Assembly: GCA_035610365.1 (NCBI GenBank)
Contig: CM069432.1
Span: forward strand, 182,823,027 to 182,887,026
Length of the DNA stretch: 64,000 bases
Source: Aquatica leii
Taxonomy: Eukaryota > Arthropoda > Insecta > Coleoptera > Lampyridae
Direction: 5' to 3'
Part shown: positions 11,430 to 21,599 of the stretch, one piece after another
How positions within the stretch are numbered: position 1 is the first letter of the stretch
How the letters are laid out: each line of letters starts with the position of its first letter
Notes under the pieces: model-generated
What the model was told of the DNA's origin: nothing
Database searches by the model: none
What the model saw: only the letters and a program-made list of their open reading frames with translations
Position numbers and translations under genes: made by a program

Positions 11430-12900
11430 AATACAAAAAAAATGTTTAATATATTGTTTATAAATATATTAATTTTATTATTAATAAATTTACAAATAGC
11501 TTTGTCAACATCAATATTATAATAAATAAAAATTTGTTTGTGCGTTGCTATATGCTTACATCACCATTAAAAAGAATTTTCTTATTCTTACTCTTTAAAT
11601 TATACGCAATAAATTGTTTCAGTATCTTTATAAGTGTATTTAATGAAATTAAATTGAATCGTCTTTTTTATGGTTCTTTGAAATTTGTCTTTGCTTTCAA
11701 GGTTTTTTTCACATTACGATCTGTATCTTTTATTTTTTATTCAAGATCTAAGACGGTATGTAAATTGATTACTTTAAATGTTAGTTGTAATCTTTTTTTT
11801 GTTTACGTTTTTGTTTATACCTAACACAAAACATATATAAAAAGTAAACAAAAAATATTTATACTTATAAGTTATTTTTCTTTCGACTTGCTATATATTT
11901 TCAAATTATGTTCTTATCACCCTAATCCATTTATCACTGTATAGTTTTAACAAATATAATCGGCATAGTCAATTATAAGAAATTAATCGATCATGAAATA
12001 TTGGTAAATGTGTTATTTGAATAATCAAATTGTAAAAGAATTTAATTATTTATCAAATTAAATAAAATTAAAAATTTAATCTTGAAAAAAATCAGTAAAA
12101 ACAAAATAAGAATGTTTCGTCTAAGTAACAGAAAATAGTATATTAAGTATATACCAAGGTTGAAAACTGAATTATTATAACCAAAACGACAGGTTATATC
12201 GAGACTGTAACCGTGAATTAAACATTGTTAAAATCAACTTATAATGTTAATTTTAAAAATAAAATCAAGTGAGTTTTTCCACTTTGTAAACAGTAGTTTG
12301 TAGTTTGTTAAAAAAAAGTGTTATTTTTCACACAAATATGTCATTTTTACAAAATTATCTAGAATTATATTTAATCTTTGATATTGACACATAGGTTTGT
12401 TATAAAAAAGCAATTTTGTAATTATATGAATAGTTTATTAAAATTAGCAACAAATATTTTTGTAAACTTTACACACTGCCTTATTAAATATTTGAATCTG
12501 CGTAGAGGATAATCAAATCGCAACAGGTGCGCGTTGCCTATTATTGCGCGGCACATTAATGTGCATTAACGTTATCGTTAATTTTTATGGTTAATTCAGT
12601 GATCGTTTATAAAGGATTCCATACCGTTTAAAATTAAATATAACGCTGTCGTCTGGGTTAAACTGAAAAAGGAAAACTTCAGTTACGATAGGTTGATTAA
12701 TCTAGGTAAGTTGTTTTCTCGTGTATGTAAAATTATATGCATTTTGATTATTTTATCAACATTATATATTGCTTTAAGCATTACATGCCTTATTAGTATT
12801 ATTACTACAATACCTAATTTCGTTATAATACTTCCTATGGAACTGAAATTGATAATTTGACTAGACATGGCAGGCGGGAATTTTAAAAACAACAAATAAT
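11430..12900. other. AT-rich spacer, no gene seen
   Basis: No recognisable coding similarity. The segment 12520-12660 is locally GC-richer (GTGCGCGTTGCC, TTGCGCGGCAC) but shows no conserved protein in any frame. Confidence 0.4.
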
Positions 12901-12924
12901 TTTGTTAATATTATTCTTATAATT

Positions 12925-13110
12925 ACTGGTGGGTGATACGCAATTCGTATTGACGCGGATCGATATATCTAAATATCAATACGTATTGGAATATCGATAC
13001 GTATCAGAGTATGGTTCCATATCCAAATATCGATACAAACTTGTGGTTTGTATCGGTGTATTGATACGCCCGACGTATCGATATATCGATACGAAGACTC
13101 AGGTCTACTT
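12925..13110. repeat. Cluster of CGATACGTATCG-type motifs, possible hAT end
   Basis: About 160 bp holds at least eight variants of ATCGATAC/GTATCGAT in both orientations, such as CGATATATC, AATATCGATACGTATC and GTATCGATATATCGATACG. It is preceded by CTGGTGGGTGATACG. Dense short subterminal repeats next to a (C)TGGTGGG-like start are typical of hAT transposon ends, where they bind transposase. No opposite end was found. The open frame at 12929-13114 follows the motif repeats and is unlikely to be a gene. Confidence 0.4.
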
Positions 13111-13931
13111 ATAATGTTTGAGCCTAAGAAAAATTTTCTTACACCTAAGTAATAATGATGGTATTGAACTTGTTGATACTGATGGAGAGGTAATTAAGAG
13201 AGATTTTTTTCAAATGTTTTTGGAATTAAACCGGAAAAGGTTTTTGATAGAAATAAAGCCACAACAGTTACCCACATAACATTAGAAACATTTTTTCTAC
13301 TTTTAAAACAACAGTTGATTAATTAAACACCTAATTGGTAAAAAAAGTAAAAATTCTAAAACGTTTAAAAATCTATACGTACAAATTTATTATAATTACT
13401 ATAAGACATTGTTTGATGATCGTAACAATATTCTTGCAAACTTAAAACATAATGTATTTGGATTATTTTACACAATTATTATAAATATAACTACAGTACT
13501 AAACTAACACACTACTTAACAAAATAAACAAAACAACAAACTAACAAAAAAATTATCATTTACTATGGTTTATATTGTCGCTTTCCCAACACAAATAATA
13601 GGGTTTTTAAAAAGTCTTTTGACACCAGGGTAACTTTATAATTTAGCAGAAGAGCTTCGAAATTCCAGAGGTGGAGATTATACTTTATGTTGGTATCAAA
13701 ACCACTTTTGATGTCAATCACCCAAATAATGGCAATAGTAAGAGCAGCTAAATATTAAAGAAACATAACGATTGACAGACATTTATTACATATAAAAAAC
13801 CAATTGATCATCTTTTAGCTTTTACGTTATTTATGGATTTGTATGGGGCGAAACGTCTGAAAAGAGTTAACATTTTTTAGATTTTTAATTAGTTTAAACA
13901 TGCGCATACTTATCTTTTTAACATAATTTTT

Positions 13932-14226
13932 TAACTGTAAATAGCTATAAACGACGGAAATTACGTTGAATTAGTTTAACACCCGCGAAATTCAAAATCA
14001 GCTTTGAATAATTCGTCGGGATAAAACCACAACGTAAAAGGACATTGGGGGTAAGCAATGTCAATGCACTCTGGTGGCGTTTGCACAATTGCATTGACAT
14101 TGCTTACCCCCAATGTCCTTTTACGTTGTGGTTTTATCCCGACGAATTATTCAAAGCTGATTTTGAATTTCGCGGGTGGTAAACTAATTCAACGTATTTT
14201 CCGTCGTTTATAGCTATTTACAGTTA
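13932..14226. repeat. ~135-bp near-perfect inverted repeat, Penelope-type terminal repeat
   Basis: Arms 13932-14066 and 14092-14226 are almost identical in inverted orientation, with a 25-bp spacer (14067-14091). The right arm continues as a plus-strand unit to the hammerhead-like sequence at 14363-14406, and the left arm is a truncated inverted copy. A partial inverted copy next to direct terminal-repeat units is a known arrangement in Penelope-like elements. Confidence 0.8.
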
Positions 14227-14635
14227 ACTTTAGACACATAGTAAAATTATACTATGAGATGGCTCTGCCATCAAACACTTTTGAATTGTAACTTCGTCGT
14301 ACTTAAATATAAGCTATAAGGGGCGTCAATACAATTGTGGGAACAACATTAGAGTGTATCTCCTACTACTGATCAGCCCCAAAAGGGCGAAACGGCCGTC
14401 TAGTAGTTCACTCTGGTGGCGTTTGCACAATTGCATTGACATTGCTTACACCCAATGTCCTTTTACGATGTGGTTTTATCCCGACGAATTATTCAAAGCT
14501 GATTTTGAATTTCGCGGGTGTTAAACTAATTCAACGTATTTTCCGTCGTTTATAGCTTATTACAGTTCACTTTAGACACATAGTAAAATTATATTATGAG
14601 ATGGCTCTGCCATCAAACACATTTGAATAATTTTT
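14067..14635 (+). mobile_element. Tandem Penelope-like terminal repeats (pLTR), two units
   Basis: Unit 1 starts CACTCTGGTGGCGTTTGCAC at 14067. Unit 2 starts with the same words at 14409, giving a 342-bp period. Unit 2 runs to about 14630 (CATCAAACACATTTGAATAA) and is truncated. The junction holds a hammerhead-ribozyme-like motif. Penelope-like elements carry tandem pLTRs with minimal hammerheads, and Penelope RT fragments occur elsewhere here (27.5 and 39.8 kb). No RT is attached at this locus. Confidence 0.7.
14363..14406 (+). ncRNA. Hammerhead-ribozyme-like motif, minimal stem III
   Basis: Parts in order: stem I 5' CTACTA (14363-14368); core CTGATCA (14369-14375); stem II GCCC/GGGC with loop CAAAA (14376-14388); core GAA (14389-14391); loopless stem III ACGG/CCGT (14392-14399); C at 14400, the expected cleavage position; stem I 3' TAGTAG (14401-14406), which pairs perfectly with CTACTA. 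The only clear departure is core CUGAUCA instead of CUGAUGA. This replaces the catalytic G8, so this copy is probably inactive. The very short stem III matches hammerheads described in Penelope-like elements and retrozymes, which work as dimers. Confidence 0.7.
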
Positions 14636-14925
14636 TAAGTTTAGTTTAGTTTTTAGTGGCATTACATATATATAAAATCGACTGTCCTTTGAGCAATCAA
14701 AACTCTAAATTCAACACATCAGTCAAACAACTCCTGTCTTTCCTTCTTTTCTTCGTATTTCTGAATACTAAATAGCTTTTCTAAAATTAATTTCAAAAGA
14801 CCTAAAAACCTAAAATGTTTAAAAAAGGGGAAATTCAAAAATTTGTAACTAAAACACCAGAAATTTTTTTGTTAAAAGTAAAAAGTTTAATGTATTCCAT
14901 TAAATTAATATTTTAGAAAGATTTT

Positions 14926-15050
14926 CTTGTAACTTAATTGCTGGAACTATCTTACTATGACTCGGCAAGTAGATCGCAAGTTTTGATGTGCTGATTATAA
15001 AGTAAGATTAAAAAAGCGCCAAAACGGTTAGAAACGAGAATGGAAGATAT
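14926..15050 (-). mobile_element. Ty3/gypsy leader fragment, second copy
   Basis: This segment matches 46984-47103, which lies just inside the 5' LTR of the gypsy element at 44-47.6 kb. Shared words include GTAACTTAATTGCTRG, GATCGCAAGTTTTGATGTGC and GCGCCAAAACGGTTAGAAAC. The minus strand of that word contains TGGCGC, as in many gypsy primer-binding sites. It is a short isolated relic of the same family. Confidence 0.65.
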
Positions 15051-15984
15051 ATATTTGCGACGAGGTATACCTGTTCTCCTAAAAAAAACAACAAGTAATC
15101 GGTTCTAAAACTTACTTTAAAATAAACCAAATCGTTACCACAAATAAATGCAATAAATCAAATATTAATACAATAAGTGACATGATAATTTAAATTCAAA
15201 TACAAAAAAAAATTATTTGTTTTATACATTATATAAAATCAATGATTTTAAAAATCGAACTTTTAAAACAAAATTAAGACAGAGGTCAATTGTGGCAGCA
15301 GATAACTAAATAACAATGAGTATAATGTACAATTACAGCATCAGTGCAACATGAATACCGAAATACTAATAAATAGCAAAATAACCATTTGTCTTGATCC
15401 AAAAAAAGGTTTCTATCGAAGTGCTACCAGAAAGAGTAACGTTGCTGCTCAATTCTTGTAAATATAAATTAATGGAAATTTTCGAAACTAACGGTTTGAG
15501 TGTTCGCCGAGATACCAGGCGATAACACAACGCTAAAGTGAAAAATAGCGTGATAAAAATGTATATCATTTATCAATTTGACAAAATGCATAAAAATCTT
15601 GCTTTTGATACTTCCTAATTACGGCAATTAATATAACCAGAATAATTATTGATTTAATTTGGTTTCAAACTGCATAGAATAATTATTTAATAATAATTAA
15701 AATAAACATCATTTTCAGTTCAGTTCATAAGTTGAATCTTAATACAATCTGATTTATCACAAGAAACAGACAAATCAATAGATCAATTAATTAAAAAATT
15801 AAGGCAACTTAAAGGAAAGATTCAACGTACGTGTTGACGCTGCCACGAGTAACCACTCTCTCTTTTTCTTACCTTTCCCACTCCCAAAATTAAACAATAT
15901 TTTCAAAAATCTAAATAAAAGCAGTGGGGTGTTGTTATTAAAGCATAATTTTGATATAAATTAAAACCAATCGATAACGGAACG

Positions 15985-16042
15985 TTACAACACACACAAG
16001 CGCGCGCGCACGAACGCACGCACACAGACACACATTTGAAAA
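15985..16042. repeat. CA/CG-rich simple repeat
   Basis: Alternating purine-pyrimidine tract (ACACACACAAGCGCGCGCGC, then ACGCACGCACACAGACACACA). The cysteine-rich open frames on the minus strand here simply translate this repeat. Confidence 0.9.
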
Positions 16043-16282
16043 CCACCCAATTTTTTTCAAAATAGAAATACTCTCGTTTACACATGTAGTTTTATACCAG
16101 ATTTTAGTTAATAGGCCAGTTTCCAAATTTTCAGAAATAGCAAAAATGGGTAGATTTAAGGTCCCAAAACCACGTATACTTTATTTTTTCTTTTTCTATT
16201 AATGTTTTCTTTGCGAAAATTACGAATGAACCGAAGAAAATTTTACGAGGCTAGAAACGTACCTGCCACGAGACTAGTCGAT

Positions 16283-17930
16283 TGTGACGTCAGTTTCGCT
16301 ACACGTACGAACCAGCTGCAGCTTGTAAATGCATTATCGCATTAAAATTGTTTCAAATTGGTTTTAAGAGAAACATTTTGTTCAAATATGAATATCCCTT
16401 TGATACATTTTTTGATTGCATCTGCAAATTAATTTGTGCAAGATATTTTTTATTTATTTCATTTTTTTCATTTATATAGTTCATAAAAGTTTTATTAGAA
16501 ATGGGACATTTCACCTCGATTACAGCATGTTTCGTAAACCCATCTGGCGAAGCTCCTATGATACCGGAATTTTTAAGAATTATAAAACCACTAGATTTTT
16601 ACATACAGCCATGGCATATAATTTTGACGCTGTTATTCGCTCATATCGCAATTCGTGTTATAGAGACTTCTCACTTTGAGTGTAGGTGAGTTTTTCAGCC
16701 TGCTCGATCATTTCAGCTGGTATAGTGCTTTTACAAAAATTTATAAATGAGTGAGCAGTTTGATCCTAATCACCATAAGCAAATTCCATCATGAGTTGGT
16801 GAACTGAGAGTTTTTTTATATCATTAACTTGGCCATAGTGTATACTAATTGGACAATCGTACTTTTCGCATTTCATTCCAGCAAAAACGTCTTCAAGAAA
16901 GTGCGTCGAGTCTGGCATAACTATCGAATGCTGCTGCAATTGCCGTCCAATATTCGCAGCTTTAAGAATAGTTTTTGATGAACCAATATCCGACAAGCTA
17001 GGTTTTTTCCAGTATCAAACAACCTCTGTTGGAGATAGTTTTTCAGATCTACGATGCAACCACATCATAAATGCAATAGCATGTTTGCATAATACTAAAG
17101 CTGCTACACAACTAAGACACAAAAGTTCTTTTATTATTTCATTTTCCTCATCGACAGTTGCGGTGACAAAATATGGTTTTTCATGAATTTTATGTTCTGG
17201 GCAAATGTGGGCTTTGATTATGCAGTTGTTATTAATTCTTCTAACCTGAACGTAACCAACAGCCGAGTCACCGTAGCTTTCCCTTACAGACCTATTATAA
17301 TATTGCACATACTAGAATAAATTCATAACAAAAGAGTATTTAGTAATAATAATTAAGTATTACATTCATAGTAGACAATCGACATTAAATTTTGAAAATA
17401 AATGACTTTTTTATAACTACAAAATATATACCCTTGTATTGGGACCTACAATAATTTAAAATTTTACGTTTGGTTTATTCATTATTTATTATGTTCAACA
17501 TGTAAATGTTACGATGAATGTCCGAAGTTTGGTGAAAGTCCGAAATTCCATAAGCAAAGTCTATTTTTTTAATCATCATCGGAACGAATCCAAACTAACC
17601 CAATTTGGGAACATAGTATAGGTATATAAATTATGAAGTAGAATGCGAGCATACAGGATTAATAAAATATGGCTGTAAAGGTTTGTACTTAATGTTTTGT
17701 TTTTGCGCCGCTTGATTGCGGTTGATTTCAACAAACACTATTTCATAAAAAATCAGATACCATTTCAACATTCACCGTTGGTAAATTATGAGAATCGGCT
17801 TTTTGATAGCCGTTATCTATCCTTATCAATCAATTTATTACACAAAATAACCCGTACAAAGCTTCAACATACATGAATGACACACGAATTCACTTGGCGC
17901 GCTATTGCTAATAGCGAAACTGACGTCACA
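16283..17930 (-). mobile_element. ISL2EU-like DNA transposon remnant with 19-bp perfect terminal inverted repeat
   Basis: TGTGACGTCAGTTTCGCTA at 16283-16301 is repeated perfectly, inverted and facing inward, at 17912-17930. Between them lies a decayed gene for a SWIM zinc-finger plus YqaJ-nuclease protein. ISL2EU (IS4EU) elements are known to carry a YqaJ-type nuclease gene, so I infer that class. The transposase gene of that class was not seen, so the copy looks internally deleted. No target duplication is obvious. Confidence 0.6.
16440..17308 (-). pseudogene. SWIM zinc finger + YqaJ exonuclease protein, broken
   Basis: From 17308 the minus strand reads an N-terminal segment, then a SWIM-like CVAALVLCKHAIAFMMWLHR and PTEVV-stop-YWKKPSLSDIG. 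Related insect proteins have Cys at that stop. The frame continues through SVHQLMMEFAYGD-stop-DQTAHSFINFCKSTIP to HELRYERITASKLYAMA, the start of the YqaJ/lambda-exonuclease fold. After a deletion it resumes with IIGASPDG and VIEVKCPIS, the active-site block (Asp, then Glu-x-Lys). At least three stops and one deletion make it a pseudogene. The known fold is a 5'-3' exonuclease; its role in transposition is not established. It lies inside the 16283-17930 inverted repeats. Confidence 0.8.
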
Positions 17931-18140
17931 CCAATCAGATGGCGTTCTCGGAATTTGAATAAACGGTGAACTTTGCGTTGAGTTTTCTCGAAAACTATTT
18001 AAAGTATCGATTTTTTTTTGGGAGGGATTTATATTAAACATTGGTTTGCATAGTTTGACAAGATTTTTTCTTAAATATTTTTTTTTGTAAACATCCCTAT
18101 TGGATATTTTACTATCTGGCAGACTTTCTCTTCTTAGCAC
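17838..18140 (-). CDS. Unrecognised 100-aa reading frame across the transposon end
   Basis: An open frame with a Lys/Arg-rich N-terminus (KKKYLRKNLVKLCKP) and a Cys-containing end (EFVCHSCMLKLCTGYFV). It spans the right terminal inverted repeat (17912-17930), so it cannot wholly belong to the ISL2EU-like element. No family recognised. It may be chance or an older exon that the element joined. Confidence 0.2.
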   Translation of the reverse strand: MLRRESLPDSKISNRDVYKKKYLRKNLVKLCKPMFNINPSQKKIDTLNSFRENSTQSSPFIQIPRTPSDWCDVSFAISNSAPSEFVCHSCMLKLCTGYFV

Positions 18141-18654
18141 TGCGTCATTTCAGATTAAGGTTTTTTTGCTCATTTACTGTGTAGTTTGTCGACGATTTTT
18201 CTAACTTTAGCATACTTTTTAACAACTTTAACAGCTACAATTTGATTACAGTCTATTTTATTGCTGTTTCAAAAATAGAAGCGCATTCTTTATGCAGAAA
18301 AACGATTTGAAACTCTTTTTCGTGCGACAAGTTTGTTCGCTTTTTCTGAGATGACTAATCTTAGACTAATATATCCATGATACATTTGGATTTTACTATT
18401 GTAATTAATAGTAATGACCGTTGAGTACTGAGGTATTATTATGCGCAGCTAAGAAAACCATGAAACTTCGATAAATACCCACTTTCTTAATATTACCTGT
18501 AAAATTTAGAGTTTTTTAATATGACATTGTGGTATAATAATTGTAACCACTAGCTAAAATTTTATTATCAAAAATATACAATTAGGGTGTGTTAAGGTTT
18601 AATAACAAACATGCAATGCAAAACTATCTGTTGTATCTTTATACAAACCCTCAA

Positions 18655-18870
18655 ATGCTAACTTTTGTGGAATAGATTGGACAAATCTATTTACCCAATT
18701 TAAGGGAAACGTAATTATAGGCGGAGACTTCAACTGTAACCAGAATGTGTGGGGTTCTCAAATTAACAAGATAGAAGAACGTTTACTTGTAGATGCAATC
18801 GAGAATATAAATCTGGTAGTATTAAATAAGGAAACCCCCTTATTTTTCATTGTGCTTATCATCATCAATC
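18655..18870 (+). pseudogene. Non-LTR retrotransposon endonuclease fragment
   Basis: The plus strand reads WTNLFTQFKGNVIIGGDFNC followed by NQNVWGSQINKIEERLLVDA and LVVLNKETP. The GGDFN block with downstream W-G-S and the L-x-DAI...L..LN pattern is the catalytic region of the APE-type endonuclease of Jockey/I-like LINEs. Only about 70 residues remain, with no RT nearby. Confidence 0.85.
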
Positions 18871-18949
18871 TGTTGTTGATGTTACACTCTCATCATTTTC
18901 TAATATACATGCAACTTGATTTTAATATAATATAATATAAATATTAGAT

Positions 18950-19945
18950 TTTATAGAAATCTATTCAAAATCTTACCTGTTGGAATTATTTTCGTATATA
19001 TTTAAAAATTTAACATAAACAAAATTTAATTTAATTAAGTAATATTTAAACAACAAAACTAGTGTTGTAGTTTACTATATAATATAATTAATCAAATATG
19101 TATATTATATGAAGCATTTTTAGTAAAATCATATTGCGTGTAAAACTTAATTAAAAATAAACATGCATTTAACTTGTTTCTTTCTTTATTTTACTTATTA
19201 AATTTACAAAATAGTATATTACTTTTTAAGATATATTATTAAGTAATTATTAAAAGATATTAAACAAGAATTGGGTTTAACAACGGTCTTGTTCGATTTT
19301 ACATAGAATGCTTTTTTAAGAGTGTAATTAATAAAAATGGTGCACCACAATAATTTATTTTGCTTATGAATACAAACTTTAATACTGAGAATATTTTATT
19401 ATTTGTTGTTGTAATTATGTTAGCATAAAAATAACTTATTTTTACAAAAGAAAATCCTGCAATAACTGCTGTAATTAATCTTAATGTTAGTTACGTTTTT
19501 AATGTTATGTCTTATATTTTAACTTAACTAATTTTAAAAACAGTTGTAGTCTAAAGGCGTTTGTTTAAACTTAATTAGAAACACAGTAACGCTGTAATGT
19601 ATAAGAAAAATGGTTATAGATAAAGTCAGCTCACTGTTAGATAAGAAAATTTTCTTAACTAACTTAGAAAGTTATGGCATTCTTAAAGTTGCACGAAAGC
19701 TTAATTAAACACAATATTTCTATTATATTTCAATTAGATTTGTAAGCAATAGCGTTTTTTGTATGTAACTAAACCAAACCACTTTATCTAACATAAAATG
19801 TTTCTTGTAAAATGTAATAAATAGTAAAAAACAATATTTTTGTATAAATATAAAAGACCTGTCACACATTTTGTTTGTGAATTTAAAAATGTATTATTTT
19901 TGTAATATACAATTTAAAATTACATATAATACTATATTTGAATGT
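18950..19945. other. AT-rich spacer, no gene seen
   Basis: Nothing recognisable as protein or structured RNA. Confidence 0.4.
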
Positions 19946-19950
19946 GCTTA

Positions 19951-20515
19951 CAAGATTTTATTTTTTACTTTATATAATATAAAAACTAAAAATTAATAAT
20001 TATTTTAGTTTTTATTTTACTGATTTACTAGATATAAAATCTAAAGTACTAAATATCTAATCTTTTATTTGTGAGTTAATTTTACAGTCATAATGAATAG
20101 TAAGAATTATACTCAAATATGTTGAAAAAATGCAAAATTTATTAATATCTAAATGTAAGCAAAAATATAAAGACAAATATTATTGTTTTTGAGGGCGTAA
20201 TGATGCGTGTAATAAATCCATAACGTAGTTTTATTATGCAACGGTTGTTCTGTATATACTTATGTATTTCGTATCCTAGGCATTATGAGTCATTTGTAAC
20301 AAAGCGAAAAACAAGCTATTTATGCATCAAGGGCATTATTACGATGATTACGCTCGGGGAGCAACGTGATACAGTCCAAGAGCTTCTGGCTTAGAGATCC
20401 ATGTTGCTCGATGGGCGTAATCATCTAATAAAGCCAGTAAAGCCTACGAGATTTTATTTTTTACTTATATAAATTAAAAACTAAAAATGAGCACTTACTT
20501 TAGTTTCTATTATAA
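19951..20515. repeat. Direct repeats flanking a GC-richer hairpin
   Basis: A roughly 65-bp block (GATTTTATTTTTTACTT, ATAAAAACTAAAAATTA and so on) at 19951-20018 recurs as a diverged direct copy at 20448-20515. Between them sits an imperfect hairpin, with arms GATGATTACGCTCGGGGAGC at 20343 and an inverted partner at 20403-20425 and a 37-nt loop. The GC-rich stem stands out from its surroundings. It could be a solo element left between repeats or an RNA-forming locus. Confidence 0.5.
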
Positions 20516-21219
20516 GTATATTTGCAGAACCAAGGTAGGAACTTCTAAAATTACCGCCAGGCAGCGTAGTAGTCATACTTAAATATAAAATTAGGATTTT
20601 TTTAGTAATTGGCTTATTTAATGGGTACTTAAAATACATGAAGTATATTTCTCAAATAATCTAAAAATGTGTAGGCAGATAAATTGTTGTAAGATTTTAT
20701 GCACAAGCTGGCAACCGCGCGCAAGACGTGACAACGACTTAAAGCCGGTTATGTAGGAGATGATAAAATTAATAAAAGAATACATGTACGTTAAGAATAA
20801 TAAAGTTTATGTAAATTACGTTTTATGTGGTTCCTTTATATTATGTATATCTTCGGATTATGGCCGTGGATAAATGATACTACATGTGAATTAAATTGTG
20901 TTTATTGCATCTTTATTTCCTGGCAACTATAATTGCCCACAAATGTTATTATTAAAAATTTAAATGGTTGAACTTGTATTTTTTTGTTTTTTAATATATG
21001 GAGTTCTAATTGAAAAAATGTATATTTGATTTTTAAAATAACTAAAAAATTAAATTTTGTTAATGCATATGGTTTTGCAGAGTTTGTTTTGAAATAAACA
21101 AGAAAAACAATAAACACCCTAGTGGCACAACCAGATTGGATCGTTATAAGCTATCAATATTGGTAATACTTTTATTTATAGTATATACTATATATATTGG
21201 CAACAATCTGTATTCTACA

Positions 21220-21510
21220 TTAGCAACCAATATTTGTCTTAGCTTGGTAACCCATGTGTTTTCTACAATAGTGTCTTAATAATTACATATTGTAAACCAA
21301 CATCTATTTTAAATTAAAAATTGACAACTATTGTAGATTAATGACCTATATTAGTTCTACATTGGTAACCGACATCCATTCTACATTGGTGACGTGTATT
21401 AATTTTACATTGAGAACCAACTTCTATTCTTTATTGTCGAACTGTATTCGTTCTACATTGATCACCAACAATTGTTCTAGATTCAAAACCAATATTTATT
21501 TTATGTTTAA
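21220..21510. repeat. ~27-bp degenerate minisatellite
   Basis: About ten loose units of the form TTCTACATTGGTAACCAACA alternate with CATCTATT-like phrases. The period of about 27 bp is visible as repeated STLVT in the frame starting at 21341. The open frame there is a product of the repeat, not a gene. Confidence 0.75.
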
Positions 21511-21599
21511 TAGGTTAATTGTTGGTAATAAATATCATAATAATTTGGGAACGTATATATTCTTTGTCTTCAAAAAATATTGAAATTTTTTTATATGTA

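Larger units (their letters stand above)
9285..11430. mobile_element. Nested inverted-repeat complex (foldback-type element)
   Basis: The left part (9285-10047) and right part (about 10190-11430) contain several blocks in inverted orientation. Examples are ACAAACAAGAAAGCGGTTCA near 9303 against its inverted copy near 10610, the 9656-9895 reading frame against 10240-10440, and 9900-10047 against about 11300-11425. A further block (10090-10200) is inverted at about 11005-11130. Overlapping inverted and direct copies suggest repeated rearrangement of one element. No transposase was recognised, so the class is unknown. Confidence 0.7.

Noticed and set aside
11534..11824. 96-codon hydrophobic frame that could be a membrane protein
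   Set aside because: Hydrophobic residues follow from T-rich DNA; no conserved motif, no splice or neighbour support.
12929..13114. Open frame across the CGATACGTATCG cluster
   Set aside because: Its peptide (repeated ISKYRY/VSEYR) only mirrors the DNA motif repeats.
15903..16126. Cysteine-rich minus-strand frames (VCVRSCARACVCC)
   Set aside because: Translation of the CA/CG simple repeat.
16501..16685. Plus-strand ATG frame MGHFTSITACFVNPSGEAP ending at a strong GTGAGT, looking like a first exon of a membrane protein
   Set aside because: The opposite strand over the same bases reads the YqaJ nuclease block (IIGASPDG, VIEVKCPIS and HELRYERITASK), which is far stronger evidence; the plus frame is its antisense shadow.
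21341..21583. 80-codon frame with repeated STLVT
   Set aside because: Product of the 27-bp minisatellite, with no other protein feature.
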